Positions 47,439-56,929 of a DNA stretch of 64,000 nucleotides are shown here, piece by piece. Source of the stretch: Pyramidobacter sp. YE332 (GTDB taxonomy: Bacteria; Synergistota; Synergistia; Synergistales; Dethiosulfovibrionaceae); the NCBI RefSeq assembly GCF_033060595.1, contig NZ_CP133038.1, positions 1,054,001 to 1,118,000 of the forward strand, in the 5' to 3' direction. The number at the start of each line of letters is the position of its first letter. Position 1 is the first letter of the stretch. Both the position numbers and the translations under genes were made by a program. The notes beneath the pieces were generated by a model, which searched no databases, was not told where the DNA came from, and saw only the letters and a list, made by a program, of their open reading frames with translations.

Positions 47439-47810
47439 TTAAAATTCTTCGTCGTCCCCGCGCCGCGAGGCGCAGCCGGCGGCGCAGCGGGCGCAGCCGC
47501 CGTCGCAGGCGGGCGTCAGGATCGCCGTCAGGGCGACGGGCAGCACCATGTTGGCGACGCCGCAGAGGTCAACGATCACTTCGTCGTTGATGAAGCTCTC
47601 CGCGAGCGGCGCCCACACGGTCAGTTCCCCCTGGGTCAGAGGCGCGTAACCGGCGCGCGCTTCCGCGTCCGGCGCGCCGAAACGGCAGACGGCGGCCGGC
47701 ACGGGGCCGCTGCGCGTGGTGAGCTGCATCGCGGCGATCGTGAATTCCCTGCCCATGGCGAGCATGCGCTCCATGGCGCGGTCGGTGACGGTCAGTTTCA
47801 GTTCGGACAT
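47439..47810 (-). CDS. small cysteine-rich protein of unknown function
   Basis: 123 residues, soluble. The opening KLTVTDRAMERML faintly recalls the HesB/IscA N-terminus, but the remainder does not clearly match. The C-terminus has CDGGCARCAAGC, four cysteines that could bind a metal or cluster, then an acidic tail. ATG 47810 is preceded by AGGAGGAAA. It lies 15 bp after the RluA-family gene and is the third member of that operon. I do not recognise a defined family. Confidence 0.65.
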   Translation of the reverse strand: MSELKLTVTDRAMERMLAMGREFTIAAMQLTTRSGPVPAAVCRFGAPDAEARAGYAPLTQGELTVWAPLAESFINDEVIVDLCGVANMVLPVALTAILTPACDGGCARCAAGCASRRGDDEEF

Positions 47811-47825
47811 GTTTTCCTCCTGGGG

Positions 47826-48773
47826 TCAAGGCCGCGCGCCGGCGTCGATGAAGCCGAGCTTTTCCATGACGCGGCGCAGGTCATCGGGAGCCGGGGCGCG
47901 GAACGTTCTGCCTTCGAGATGCGACAAAAACGCCGGCAGGCCGCCGAGCGTCAGGCTGCGGGCGTGCAGCATGGGCCGCTTGACGCCGAGCGATCTCAGC
48001 TGCCCTTTGGAGCCGAAGTCGCCGTATTTCACGTCGCCGAGCAGCGGATGGCCGACGTGGTTCATGTGCACGCGGATCTGGTGCGTGCGCCCCGTGAGCA
48101 GATGCACCTCGGCCAGACTGAAGGCGCCGCTGCTCGTCAGGCGTTTGTATTCGGTGACGGCGCGTTCGCCTTTGGGATCGACGCGCACCAGCTTCTTGTC
48201 GGCGTCTTTGAGCAGCGGCACGTCGATGCGGCCGCGCTCGGGCAGTTCGCCGATGACGATGGCCCAGTAGCGCTTGTCGGCGCGGCGGGCCTTGAAGCAT
48301 TCCATCAGCGCGCGCGTGGTCGGCCCGTCCATGGCCAGCGCCATGACGCCGCTGGTGTTGCGGTCGAGGCGGTGTACCAGCTGGGGCGGGAATTCGGGAT
48401 CGACGGCGTAGCCCAGCGCGCGCGTGACGACGCTGTCCTCGCCCTTGACGTCGGGCTGGCTCAGCAGCCCGGCAGGCTTGTTCACGACCATCACGCAGCG
48501 GTCGCTGTAAACGACGTCGAGCGGCAGCCGGCGCGGCGTGCCGTCGGGCATCTCGGCGCGGCCGACGGTGCCCGGCTCTTCCCACGGCACCCAGACGTGC
48601 TGTCCCTCGAGGACGCGGTCGTTCGGCTGGCAGCGTTTGCCTTCGAGGCGCACGGCCCCCTTGCGGAAGTATTTCATCATCGCGCCCAGCGGCACGCCCG
48701 GCCACATGCCGCGCAGCACGGCGTCGAGGCGTCGGCCTTCGTCGTGGCGGCTGATCTGGAATTGCCAGCTCAT
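47826..48773 (-). CDS. RluA family pseudouridine synthase (RluC/RluD type)
   Basis: 315 residues. S4-like N-terminal RNA-binding domain (RRLDAVLRGMWPG, then KYFRKGAVRLEGKR), followed by the catalytic domain. VVNKPAGLLSQPD is motif I. The catalytic Asp lies in LVHRLDRNTSGVM. LLTGRTHQIRVHM and GHPLLGDVKYG complete the set. It isomerises uridines in rRNA, probably 23S, but the site is undetermined. Start ATG 48773 lies two bases after the YhaM-like stop, showing tight coupling. Confidence 0.92.
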   Translation of the reverse strand: MSWQFQISRHDEGRRLDAVLRGMWPGVPLGAMMKYFRKGAVRLEGKRCQPNDRVLEGQHVWVPWEEPGTVGRAEMPDGTPRRLPLDVVYSDRCVMVVNKPAGLLSQPDVKGEDSVVTRALGYAVDPEFPPQLVHRLDRNTSGVMALAMDGPTTRALMECFKARRADKRYWAIVIGELPERGRIDVPLLKDADKKLVRVDPKGERAVTEYKRLTSSGAFSLAEVHLLTGRTHQIRVHMNHVGHPLLGDVKYGDFGSKGQLRSLGVKRPMLHARSLTLGGLPAFLSHLEGRTFRAPAPDDLRRVMEKLGFIDAGARP

Positions 48774-48775
48774 GG

Positions 48776-49822
48776 TCAGCGGGGCTGCTCGGGGCGCCAT
48801 TTCCACAGGCGCCGCTGCGTGGAGAAATCGAAGTCGGAGATGGCGCGGTCCGCTTCCATGCCGCCGTCGAGCTGTTCGACGGAACCGTGCCAGCTGTTGA
48901 GGTAAAAGTCCAGATTGTCCGCCGCCGCCACGATCATGGCCTCGGGCGTGGCGGGCAGCACCGGCGAGCCGAACTCCTTCTGGCCGTGGTGGCTGAGGAT
49001 GATGTGCCCGAGCAGCGTGCGCGTCAGCGGCGTGAGCTTGAACTCGTCCGCCAGCCTGACGAAGCGCGCGTAGCCGGTGGCGATGTGGTCGAGCACCGTG
49101 CCTTCCAGCGTCGATTCGGGGCCGGGATCGAGCGCGTAGGTGTCGAGCTTGCCGAGATCGTGCAGCAGCGCTCCGGCGACGACAACGTCGAGGTCGGGCT
49201 CGTACGCGGTGCCCTGATAGCTCTGGGCGATGGCCCGGGCGGAGCGCGCCACGCCGAGCGTGTGTTCGAGCAGGCCGTGCAGGTAGGCGTGATGGTGCGC
49301 CACGGCGGCGGGAAAGGTCCTGAAGGCCTGCCACGTAGCGCTGTCGGGCTGGAAGACGAAGCGCAGGAATTCGCCCGCCTCGCCTCCGCAGCCGTTGACG
49401 AACTGCCAGAACTCGGCTTCCAGCCGGTCGACGGGGACCCCGGCGGCGCGGATGAACGCGGCCGGACGGTATTCCTCGCGCTCCTGATCGACGAGCCAGA
49501 TCTGATTGAACTGATACTGAGGCTTGCCCTTGAACTCGGTGATCGAGCCGATCAGCCCCACCGTTTCGCCTTTGAGGTTCCGTACCAGCGGCGAAGCGGC
49601 CGGTTCGGCGATTTCCTTTTTGACGCCGTCCTTGAGGTCGAACCACTGGGCGTTGCCCCAGATCTTGGCGTCGAGCGCGCCCGACTTGTCCATGACGGAC
49701 ATGACCCAGTAGGGCTTGTCGTTTTTGTCGCGCTTTTCCTTGAGCTCCGTGACCAGGCCGACGGACTGGAACTTGGAATCGACGGGAAGCGCGCGCACTT
49801 CCGCGAGCGTTTTATTGGACAT
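48776..49822 (-). CDS. YhaM-like OB-fold + HD-domain 3'-5' exonuclease
   Basis: 348 residues. An N-terminal OB-fold (KPYWVMSVMDKSGALDAKIWG) is typical of nucleic-acid binding. The C-terminal HD domain carries metal-binding H and HD residues (HHAYLHGLLEHTLGV, GALLHDLGK, HIILSHHGQKEFGSP). This layout matches YhaM/CBF1 3'-5' exoribonucleases. Its operon with a pseudouridine synthase fits an RNA-processing unit. ATG 49822 follows AAAGGAG. Confidence is high for the architecture, moderate for the precise substrate. Confidence 0.85.
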   Translation of the reverse strand: MSNKTLAEVRALPVDSKFQSVGLVTELKEKRDKNDKPYWVMSVMDKSGALDAKIWGNAQWFDLKDGVKKEIAEPAASPLVRNLKGETVGLIGSITEFKGKPQYQFNQIWLVDQEREEYRPAAFIRAAGVPVDRLEAEFWQFVNGCGGEAGEFLRFVFQPDSATWQAFRTFPAAVAHHHAYLHGLLEHTLGVARSARAIAQSYQGTAYEPDLDVVVAGALLHDLGKLDTYALDPGPESTLEGTVLDHIATGYARFVRLADEFKLTPLTRTLLGHIILSHHGQKEFGSPVLPATPEAMIVAAADNLDFYLNSWHGSVEQLDGGMEADRAISDFDFSTQRRLWKWRPEQPR

Positions 49823-50003
49823 GAAAAAACTCCTTTACGTGATGAAAGTGGCTCAGCTGAAAAAGATCCTGCCGCAGACAACTTATAATATCACCGCCAA
49901 AAGTCAAGAGGCAAGGCGCTGAAAGATCGGGAATTTTCCGTGACGATTCTGCCGAAGAAAACGAAGTGTGTTAAACTTTCACTGTGTCACGGAGGTGGTG
50001 GCT

Positions 50004-52135
50004 TTGCTGAAAATCATCAGTGGAAACGAATCGGACCGGGGGCTCGTGCACGCGCGGGTGTCTCCGGCCGATATGAGCCGATATGCGCTGACCGACGGCG
50101 GTTTCGTGGAGCTCGAAGGCGAACGCCGCTCGGCGTTCCGCGTGGTCTACGACGCTTCCGTTGCCGAAGGCTGCGTGGGGCTCGATCCCGTCGGCATGGA
50201 GAATCTCGGCCGCGGCGAAGGGGGCGAGGTGCGCCTTTATCGCTGCGAGCTGGGGTATGCCGAGCGCGTCGTGCTGATCCCCATGGCCGTTGCCGCCGCC
50301 GACGAACTGGACCGCGGCTATCTCCGCGCGCGCCTGCGCGACCTGCCGGCGAGCGTCGGCGACGAGGTGCGGATCCTGTCGCCGTACGGAAACGAACTGC
50401 GTCTGCGCGTGGCCGAGACGATGCCCGGCGGCGCCGTGATGGTGACCGCCTCCACCGACGTCGTCCTCGAACGGGCCCAGATCGGCGCCCTGAAACCGAA
50501 GAAGATCACCTATGCCGACATCGGCGGGCTGGACGCGCAGCTGCGCCGTATCCGCGAGATGATCGAACTGCCGCTGAAGTTCCCGGAAGCTTTTGTGCGC
50601 CTCGGCGTGGAGCCGCCGAAGGGCGTGCTCCTTTACGGCCCGCCCGGCACCGGCAAGACGGTGATCGCCCGCGCCGTGGCCAACGAAAGCGACGCCTGGT
50701 TCACGAGCATCTCCGGCCCGGAGATCATCGGCAAGTATTACGGCGAGAGCGAGGAGCGCCTGCGCGCCGTTTTCGAGGAAGCCCAGCAGAACGCGCCGGC
50801 CATCATCTTCATCGACGAAGTGGACGCCATCGCCCCAAACGGGAGGAGATGGGCGGCGAGAAACAGGTGGAGCGGCGCGTCGTGGCCCAGCTGCTGACGC
50901 TGATGGACGGGCTTTCGTCGCGCGGCCAGGTCGTGGTCATCGCCGCCACGAACATCCCCAACACGCTCGATCCGGCTCTGCGCCGTCCCGGGCGTTTCGA
51001 CCGCGAGATTGCCGTGCCCATCCCCGACCGCAACGGCCGCCTGGAGATCCTGAAGATCCACACGCGCGGCATGCCTCTGGCGGAAAGCGTGGATCTGGAA
51101 CGTCTGGCCGACATCACGCACGGTTTCGTCGGCGCCGACCTGCAGGCCCTCGCCAAGGAATCGGCCATGATGGCGCTGCGCCGCCTGCTGCCGTCGCTCG
51201 ACGACGCGGCGAAACTGAAGGACGAAAGCTTCCTTTCCATGGAGATCACCATGGGCGACTTTCTCACGGCGCTGCGCGAGATCGAGGCGTCGGCCATCCG
51301 CGAAGTTTTCGTGGAGATCCCGAACACGACCTGGGACGACGTGGGCGGTCTGAAAGACGCGAAGGAAAAACTCGTCGAGGCCGTGCAGTGGCCGCTCAAA
51401 CAGGGCGATCTGTTCCGCCGCTGGGGCGTGACGCCGCCGCGGGGCATCATGATCCACGGCCCTTCCGGCACGGGCAAGACGCTGCTGGTCAAGGCTCTGG
51501 CTCACGAGAGCGGCGTGAACTTCATCACCGTCAAGGGCCCGTCGCTGATGTCGCGCTACGTGGGCGAAAGCGAGCGGGCCCTGCGCGACGTGTTCCGCAC
51601 GGCCCGGCAGGCGGCGCCGTCGATCCTCTATTTCGACGAGATCGACTCGCTGACGCCGCGCCGCGGCAACGACGGCAGCTCGCAGGCGCAGACCGCCGAC
51701 CGCGTGATCAGCCAGTTCCTGGCCGAGATGAGCGGCATCGAAGACATGGGAGGCGTGGTGGTGGTAGCGACGACGAACCGCATCGACCGCATCGATCCGG
51801 CCCTGTTCAGCGCCGGCCGTTTCGAACTGGCGCTGGAACTGCCCATGCCCGACGAAGCGGCGCGCGAGGAGATCCTGCGCATCCATCTGCGCAAGATCCC
51901 CCTTGCGGGGCTGTCGTTCCATGATCTGGCCGTACGGAGCGAAGGCATGAACGGCGCCGAGATCGCGGCTCTGTGCCACGCCGCCTCCATGGAGGCGCTG
52001 CGCGAGCAGATCCGCAACGGGACCGACGTTTCTCCCTGCCTGGAGCGGCGTCATTTCGAGGCGGCTTTTCGGGCGGAAAAGCTGCGCCGTCAGGCGCTGG
52101 AGCGGGAAAACGGCGATAAAGCGGATGGTTCATGA
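50004..52135 (+). CDS. CDC48/VAT-like double AAA+ ATPase, frameshifted as read
   Basis: Start near TTG 50004 (GGAGG at 49991-49995). The first frame runs to 50897 and the second resumes until 52135. A C missing from the CCCC run at 50833-50836 explains it: with five Cs the reading becomes [19 protein letters not shown]. The restored protein of about 710 residues has an N-domain (1-160) like that of Cdc48/VAT. D1 carries Walker A GPPGTGKT and Walker [14 protein letters not shown]2 has the variant Walker A GPSGTGKT and [12 protein letters not shown] with RGND. Such unfoldases are typical of archaea and eukaryotes and scattered in bacteria. Likely an unfoldase in protein quality control. Confidence 0.8.
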
Positions 52136-52210
52136 GCTTTTGGCCGCGCTGGCGCTTCCGCTCCTTCGCCGAGAGAGCGGCGAAGCGCCGCTGAGTTTCA
52201 AGAAGATCGA

Positions 52211-52240
52211 ACGGGTCTGTTTGCGAAAACAGGCCCTTTT
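52211..52240 (+). terminator. terminator of the AAA ATPase gene
   Basis: Arms 52211-52220 and 52225-52234 (GGGTCTGTTT with AAACAGGCCC, one G-T pair), loop GCGA, then six Ts. Confidence 0.85.
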
Positions 52241-52287
52241 TTCAAGGACGATGCGAGTCGCATCGGATCCCCCTCGAGGTGATGGGA

Positions 52288-53951
52288 ATGAAAAAAGTCG
52301 CGGCGCTGACGGCGCTGCTTCTGTGCTGCGCCTGGCCGTCATTGGGCGCGCCGGTCTTCGATCCGGAAAAAGTGACCGGACCGCGAATCGAAAGGCTGTG
52401 CCTGGTCATCGTCGCCAACGCCGATGCGCAGGTGCTGGCGGCGGAAAACGGCGAGCTCGACATCCTCGGCGACATCGCCCGCCCCGCGGACATCGATCGC
52501 CTGAGCGCCGACCCGAATCTGGAAATGTCGCTGGCGCGAGGTTTCCATGCGTTCTTCCTGCTCATGAACAACACCCGCGCCCCTTGGAACGATCGGATCG
52601 TCCGCCAGGCGGCGGCTCAGTCCATCGACCGCAACGGCATGGTGCGCAGCATCTATTCCGGCTACTGCGAGCCCATCAACAGCTGGCTGCCGCCCGTTTC
52701 GCCCTGGGCGAGCCCGGACGGCACGCGCAATATTTTCGACCGCGCCGCCGCCCGCGAGAAACTGCTTTCCTGCGGCTACCGCTTCAACTTTGCGGGAAAA
52801 CTGACGGCTCCCGACGGCCGCCCGCTGCCTAAAATCACGCTGCTGGCGCCGCTGGCCCGCGCGGCGCCGACCACGGCGGAAATGGCGGAGCGCCTCGCCG
52901 ACTCGCTGAACGCCGCCGGCTTCGACGTGGAAGTGGAGCCGCTGGACTTTTCCGCCATGGTCGCGCGCCTGGACCGCAAGGACTATTCGCTGGCGGTGCT
53001 GGCCTGGTCCATGGGGCGCAATCCCGATTCGCTTTACAGCTTTTACCACAGCTCCATGGACGTTGCCGGCGGTTACAATCTGACCGGCACTCACGACGCG
53101 GCGCTCGACGCGGCGCTGACGAGACTGCGCTTCGCGCCCGACAAGGCGTCGGCGGAACGGGCGTCGGCGGAAGCGCAGCGCCTGCTCGGCGAACTGGTGC
53201 CGTCGGTGCCTGTTTACAGCCGCTTCTCCGTGGCGGCCGTCTCGAAAAAGTGGCGCAACGTGCTGTCGACGGACCGGATCACCGCCGACAACCTGTGGAC
53301 GCTGATGATGGCCGAACCGCGCGACGGGACGACGCGCACCATGACCATGGCGCTGGCCGAGGAACCGCGCAGCCTGAATCCATTTACCGCCAGCAGCGCC
53401 TATTCATGGCAGGTGCTCGGCATGATCTACGAGGCCTGATCGCTGTCAACCCTTTCACGCTCGAGGACATGCCCGGTCTGGCGGAAGAATGGCGCGTCGA
53501 GACGGCGGGCGAAGGCGCCGGCGCTCATACCGTGCTGCGCTTCCGGCTGAAGGAGAATCTGCGCTGGAATGACGGAACGCCGCTGACGGCCGGCGACTTG
53601 AAGGCGACGATCGATTTCGTCCATAAAAACGAAATTCCCCGCTTCTTCGACGCCGTCAAGGACGTGGCGGAAACGGAGGCGCCGAACGCCCGCGAGCTGA
53701 CGGTGACCATGAAAGGCGTGAGCTACTGGTATCTCGACAACGTCGCCGGTCTGCCCTGGATGCCGGCGCGGATCGTGGAAAACGTCAGGGACTGGCAGAA
53801 CTGGGACCCCCTCGACCGCGAAGAAAAATTCGGCCCGCGCGGCCTCGTCGGCGCCGGCCCCTTCATGCTCGAGGAATACCGCCCCGGCGAGTACGTGATG
53901 ATGAAACGGAATCCCTGCTATCTGCGCTTGCCGGAGGAGGAAAGGCGATGA
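52288..53951 (+). CDS. circularly permuted SBP_bac_5-like peptide-binding protein, frameshifted as read
   Basis: Signal peptide (MKKVAALTALLLCCAWPSLGA) then two halves of a dipeptide/oligopeptide-binding protein in swapped order. Residues about 30-335 correspond to the usual C-terminal half (AAENGELDILGDIARPADI, then FFLLMNNTRAPWNDRIVRQA and AAAQSIDRNGMV, ending VSKKWRNVLSTDRITADNLW). Residues about 345-554 are the usual N-terminal half (ALAEEPRSLNPFTA, LRFRLKENLRWNDGTPLTA, GAGPFMLEEYRPGEYVMMKR), which ends where the C-half would normally follow. One C appears to be missing near 53435 (GAGGCCTGATC instead of GAGGCCCTGATC), splitting the frame. Restored length is about 554 residues, normal for the family. 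First gene of an ABC-transporter operon. Confidence 0.82.
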
Positions 53952-54925
53952 GAAAAAACTGGCTGCTGCGCCGCGTGCTGGCCTCGCTGGCCGTGCTGGC
54001 GGCTGTGCTGGCGCTGAACTTCGTCCTTTTCCGGGTGATGCCCGGCGACGCCGTGAGCACCATCATCGACCCGAACTTTTCGCCGCAGGCCAAGGAACGC
54101 CTGCGCGAACTCTACGGGTTGGAACGCCCCTTGCCGGAACAGTTCTTTTTGTATCTGAAGCGGATGCTGACGTTCCGTTTCGGCCTGTCGTTCCTGAGCC
54201 GGAAGCCCGTCTGGGACGAACTGCTTTCGCGCTTGCCCGGCACGCTGATCTTGATGTCGCTGGCCATGCTCTGCTCGGCGGCGCTGGGCATTTGGCTCGG
54301 CGTGAAAGCGGCGGTGAAACGCGGCTCATGGCTGGAGCGGACGGTCCTGCGCGTCGGCGCGGCGATGTCGTCGTTCCCGGGATTTTTTGTGCAGCTGGTG
54401 CTGCTCATGCTGCTGGCGCACGACTTCCCGATCTTTCCGCTGCGCGGCAGCCTGTCGGTCCCTGCCCCTTCGGGCGCCTGGGCGCTGTTGGCCGACCGCG
54501 CCTGGCATCTGGCGCTGCCGGTGCTGTCGCTGACGCTGATGGGTTTCGGCGGCTGGGCGCTGTACGTGCGCAATCTGATGGTCCGCGCGCTTGGCGAAGA
54601 TTACGTGCTGATGGCCCGCGCCCGCGGCCTGACGAGACGCCGCGTGATTTACGGGCATGCCTTCCGCACGATCCTGCCGCCGCTCGTGACGATCCTGCTG
54701 ATGTCGGTGCCGGGGCTCGTTTCCGGCGCGGTGATCACCGAGACGGTCTTCTCGCTGCGCGGCGTGGGTTCGTTTTTGCTCGAGGCGCTTTCGGGCCATG
54801 ATTATCCGGCGGCGGGGGCTTCCTTTTATTTGCTGGCGCTGATCACGGTCGTCTGCAACCTGCTGGCCGACGTCGCCTATGGGCTGGTCGACCCGCGCGT
54901 GCGCCTCGAGGGGGTGAACCGATGA
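53948..54925 (+). CDS. DppB-like ABC transporter permease
   Basis: 325 residues, six helices. First permease of a dipeptide/oligopeptide importer. RVMPGDAVSTII and FGLSFLSRKPVWDELLSRLPGTL cover the N-terminal TM1 and the DppB N-terminal domain. The EAA-like loop is VLMARARGLTRRRVIYGHAFR. It overlaps the binding-protein gene by 4 bp (ATGA) and the next permease by 4 bp. Length is normal. Confidence 0.93.
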   Translation: MRKNWLLRRVLASLAVLAAVLALNFVLFRVMPGDAVSTIIDPNFSPQAKERLRELYGLERPLPEQFFLYLKRMLTFRFGLSFLSRKPVWDELLSRLPGTLILMSLAMLCSAALGIWLGVKAAVKRGSWLERTVLRVGAAMSSFPGFFVQLVLLMLLAHDFPIFPLRGSLSVPAPSGAWALLADRAWHLALPVLSLTLMGFGGWALYVRNLMVRALGEDYVLMARARGLTRRRVIYGHAFRTILPPLVTILLMSVPGLVSGAVITETVFSLRGVGSFLLEALSGHDYPAAGASFYLLALITVVCNLLADVAYGLVDPRVRLEGVNR

Positions 54926-56175
54926 GCGGTTTTTTCGGGCGCGCTTCCTTTTGGTCCCTTGTCTTCATCGCCGCGGCGGGAATCGTCGGTCCGCGGCTGC
55001 TGGACAGCCCCGCCGACGTCGTGGGGGCGCCGTTTGCCCGGCCGCTCTGGTGGCGCGGCGATCTTTCGACGTCGAAAACGGCGGAGATCTCGGCTGCCGG
55101 CGGACGCGCGACGCTGGCAACCGACGGCTTTGCGAAAGACGACGTCGGCCTGCGCCCCGGCGCGTCGGGGCTGGCTTTCGACTGGAAGACGCAGCCGGCG
55201 GCGGTTTTCGCGCTGGAAGGCGAGATCACGGCGAATCCCGCCCGGACGGTGACCGTGACGTGGCGCGCCCCGGAAAAGGATTTTGAGCTGGTGCGCCGTG
55301 ACGGACAGGAAAAGTATTGGCTCAATCTGGACGCGCGGGACATGATCTTCAAGCGGCGCCTTGGCCTGCCGCTGATCGGCCGCGGCACGGAACGGCTTTT
55401 CCCGCGGCGGGGGCGTTACGAACTCGTGGTCGGCGGCGCGGAGAGTTTTCGCCTCAAACTGATCCTGTTCGGTCAGAAACAGGGATTGCTGGGCACCGAC
55501 CAACGCGGGCGCGACGTCCTTGCCCTGCTGCTGAACGGCATCGGCACGTCGCTGACCGTCGGCGTCAGCGCGACGCTGGCGGCGACGCTGCTGGGGCTCG
55601 GCTTCGGGCTGACGGCCGGTTACGTGGGCGGCTGGATCGACGCTCTGATCATGCGCGTCGTGGACATTCTGCTGGCGATCCCCGCGCTGCCGATTTTGAT
55701 GACGTTGGCCGGTTTGTGGGGCAAAGGATTATGGCAGCTTGTGCTGATCCTGTCGATCTTCTCGTGGATGGGAACGGCCCGTTCGGTGCGCGCGCTGACG
55801 CTGACCGTCCGCGAAAGCCCGTGGGTGGAGGGATTGAAGGCGCTCGGCGCGAAAAAAAGTTATATCCTCCGGCGGCATCTGCTCCCCGAGACGGCGCCGA
55901 TCGTGCTGGCCAATCTGGCTCTGGGGGTGCCGGGCGCGATTCTGGCGGAAGCGGGGCTGGCCTTTTTGGGATTGTCGGACCCGCGCCTGGTGTCGTGGGG
56001 GCGAATGCTGCACGAAGCGCACTCTTTCGGCGCGTTTACCGAGGGCGCGTGGTGGCTGATCGTGCCGCCCGGCCTCGGCATCGTGTCGCTGTGTCTGATC
56101 TTCGTGGACATGGGGCGTTTCCTTGAAGAGCGCATCGACCCGCGGCTGGGAGGAGAAGATCATGCTCACCGTTGA
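54922..56175 (+). CDS. DppC-like ABC transporter permease with extra extracytoplasmic domain
   Basis: 417 residues against about 300 for ordinary DppC. After TM1 (residues 8-26) an insert of about 140 residues precedes the permease core. The insert is beta-rich (TAEISAAGGRATLATDGF, ARTVTVTWRAPEKDF, RRGRYELVVGGAESFRL). The core begins at LLGTDQRGRDVLALLLNGIG and contains GLKALGAKKSYILRRHLLPE as the EAA loop. The insert most likely faces the periplasm and could contact the binding protein. Coupled to both neighbours by overlaps. Confidence 0.9.
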   Translation: MSGFFGRASFWSLVFIAAAGIVGPRLLDSPADVVGAPFARPLWWRGDLSTSKTAEISAAGGRATLATDGFAKDDVGLRPGASGLAFDWKTQPAAVFALEGEITANPARTVTVTWRAPEKDFELVRRDGQEKYWLNLDARDMIFKRRLGLPLIGRGTERLFPRRGRYELVVGGAESFRLKLILFGQKQGLLGTDQRGRDVLALLLNGIGTSLTVGVSATLAATLLGLGFGLTAGYVGGWIDALIMRVVDILLAIPALPILMTLAGLWGKGLWQLVLILSIFSWMGTARSVRALTLTVRESPWVEGLKALGAKKSYILRRHLLPETAPIVLANLALGVPGAILAEAGLAFLGLSDPRLVSWGRMLHEAHSFGAFTEGAWWLIVPPGLGIVSLCLIFVDMGRFLEERIDPRLGGEDHAHR

Positions 56176-56917
56176 AGGGCTCCGCGTCCGTTACGACGGT
56201 CAGTCTCATGAGGCGGTTTCGGGGGTGTCGTTCGACGTGCCGCGGGGAGCTTTCGTCGGCCTTGTCGGAGAGTCGGGCAGCGGCAAGACCAGTATCGTCA
56301 TGACGGCGCTGGGGCTTTTGCCTGCGGGCAGCGTCGCGGCCGGTTCCGTCTTCTTCGCCGGGCGGAACCTGCTGGCGCTCGACGAGGAATCGCTGCGCCG
56401 CCTGCGCTGGAAAAAGATCGCGCTGGTGCCGCAGGGCGCGCAGAATTCCTTTACGCCCGTCAAAACGATCGGGGCCCACATCGAGGAAGTCCTGCGCGTT
56501 CATCTGCGCCTGCGCGGCGAGGCGGCCAAGGCGCGCGCCGCCGCGCTGCTGGCGGAAGCCGAACTGGACGCCGCCGTCGCCCGCCGTTATCCTCACGAAC
56601 TGTCCGGCGGCCAGAAACAGCGCGCCGCCATCGCCCTGGCGCTGGCCTGCGAACCGTCGCTGCTGCTGGCCGACGAACCGACCACGGCGCTTGACGTGAT
56701 CACCCAGGCCGGCATTCTCGGATTGCTGCGCCGGCTGCAGCGGGAAAAGCGGCTGACCGTGCTGCTTGTGACCCACGACCTGCCCATGGCCGCGTCCGTC
56801 TGTTCGCAGCTTTTCGTGATGAAAGACGGCCGGCTGGTCGAGCGCGGCGCGCCGGAGGATCTGTTGACGGCGCCCCGTCATCCCTACACGCGCCGGCTCG
56901 TTCGCGCGATACTTTGA
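56162..56917 (+). CDS. DppD-like ABC transporter ATP-binding protein
   Basis: 251 residues. Walker A GESGSGKTS, signature LSGGQKQR, Walker B LLLADEPTTALD, and the switch His in LLVTHDLPMA. The C-terminal HPYTRRLVRAIL is a shortened oligopeptide-type tail, and the usual cysteine-rich iron-sulfur segment of DppD is absent. Start ATG 56162 follows GGGAGGAGAAG and overlaps the permease gene by 14 bp. Confidence 0.93.
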   Translation: MLTVEGLRVRYDGQSHEAVSGVSFDVPRGAFVGLVGESGSGKTSIVMTALGLLPAGSVAAGSVFFAGRNLLALDEESLRRLRWKKIALVPQGAQNSFTPVKTIGAHIEEVLRVHLRLRGEAAKARAAALLAEAELDAAVARRYPHELSGGQKQRAAIALALACEPSLLLADEPTTALDVITQAGILGLLRRLQREKRLTVLLVTHDLPMAASVCSQLFVMKDGRLVERGAPEDLLTAPRHPYTRRLVRAIL

Positions 56918-56929
56918 GGCGAAGGGGAG

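Noticed and set aside
47826-49646. One 606-codon minus-strand frame read as a fusion protein
   Set aside because: Its first half is an out-of-frame shadow of the YhaM-like gene. Only the part from ATG 48773 is the real RluA-family gene.
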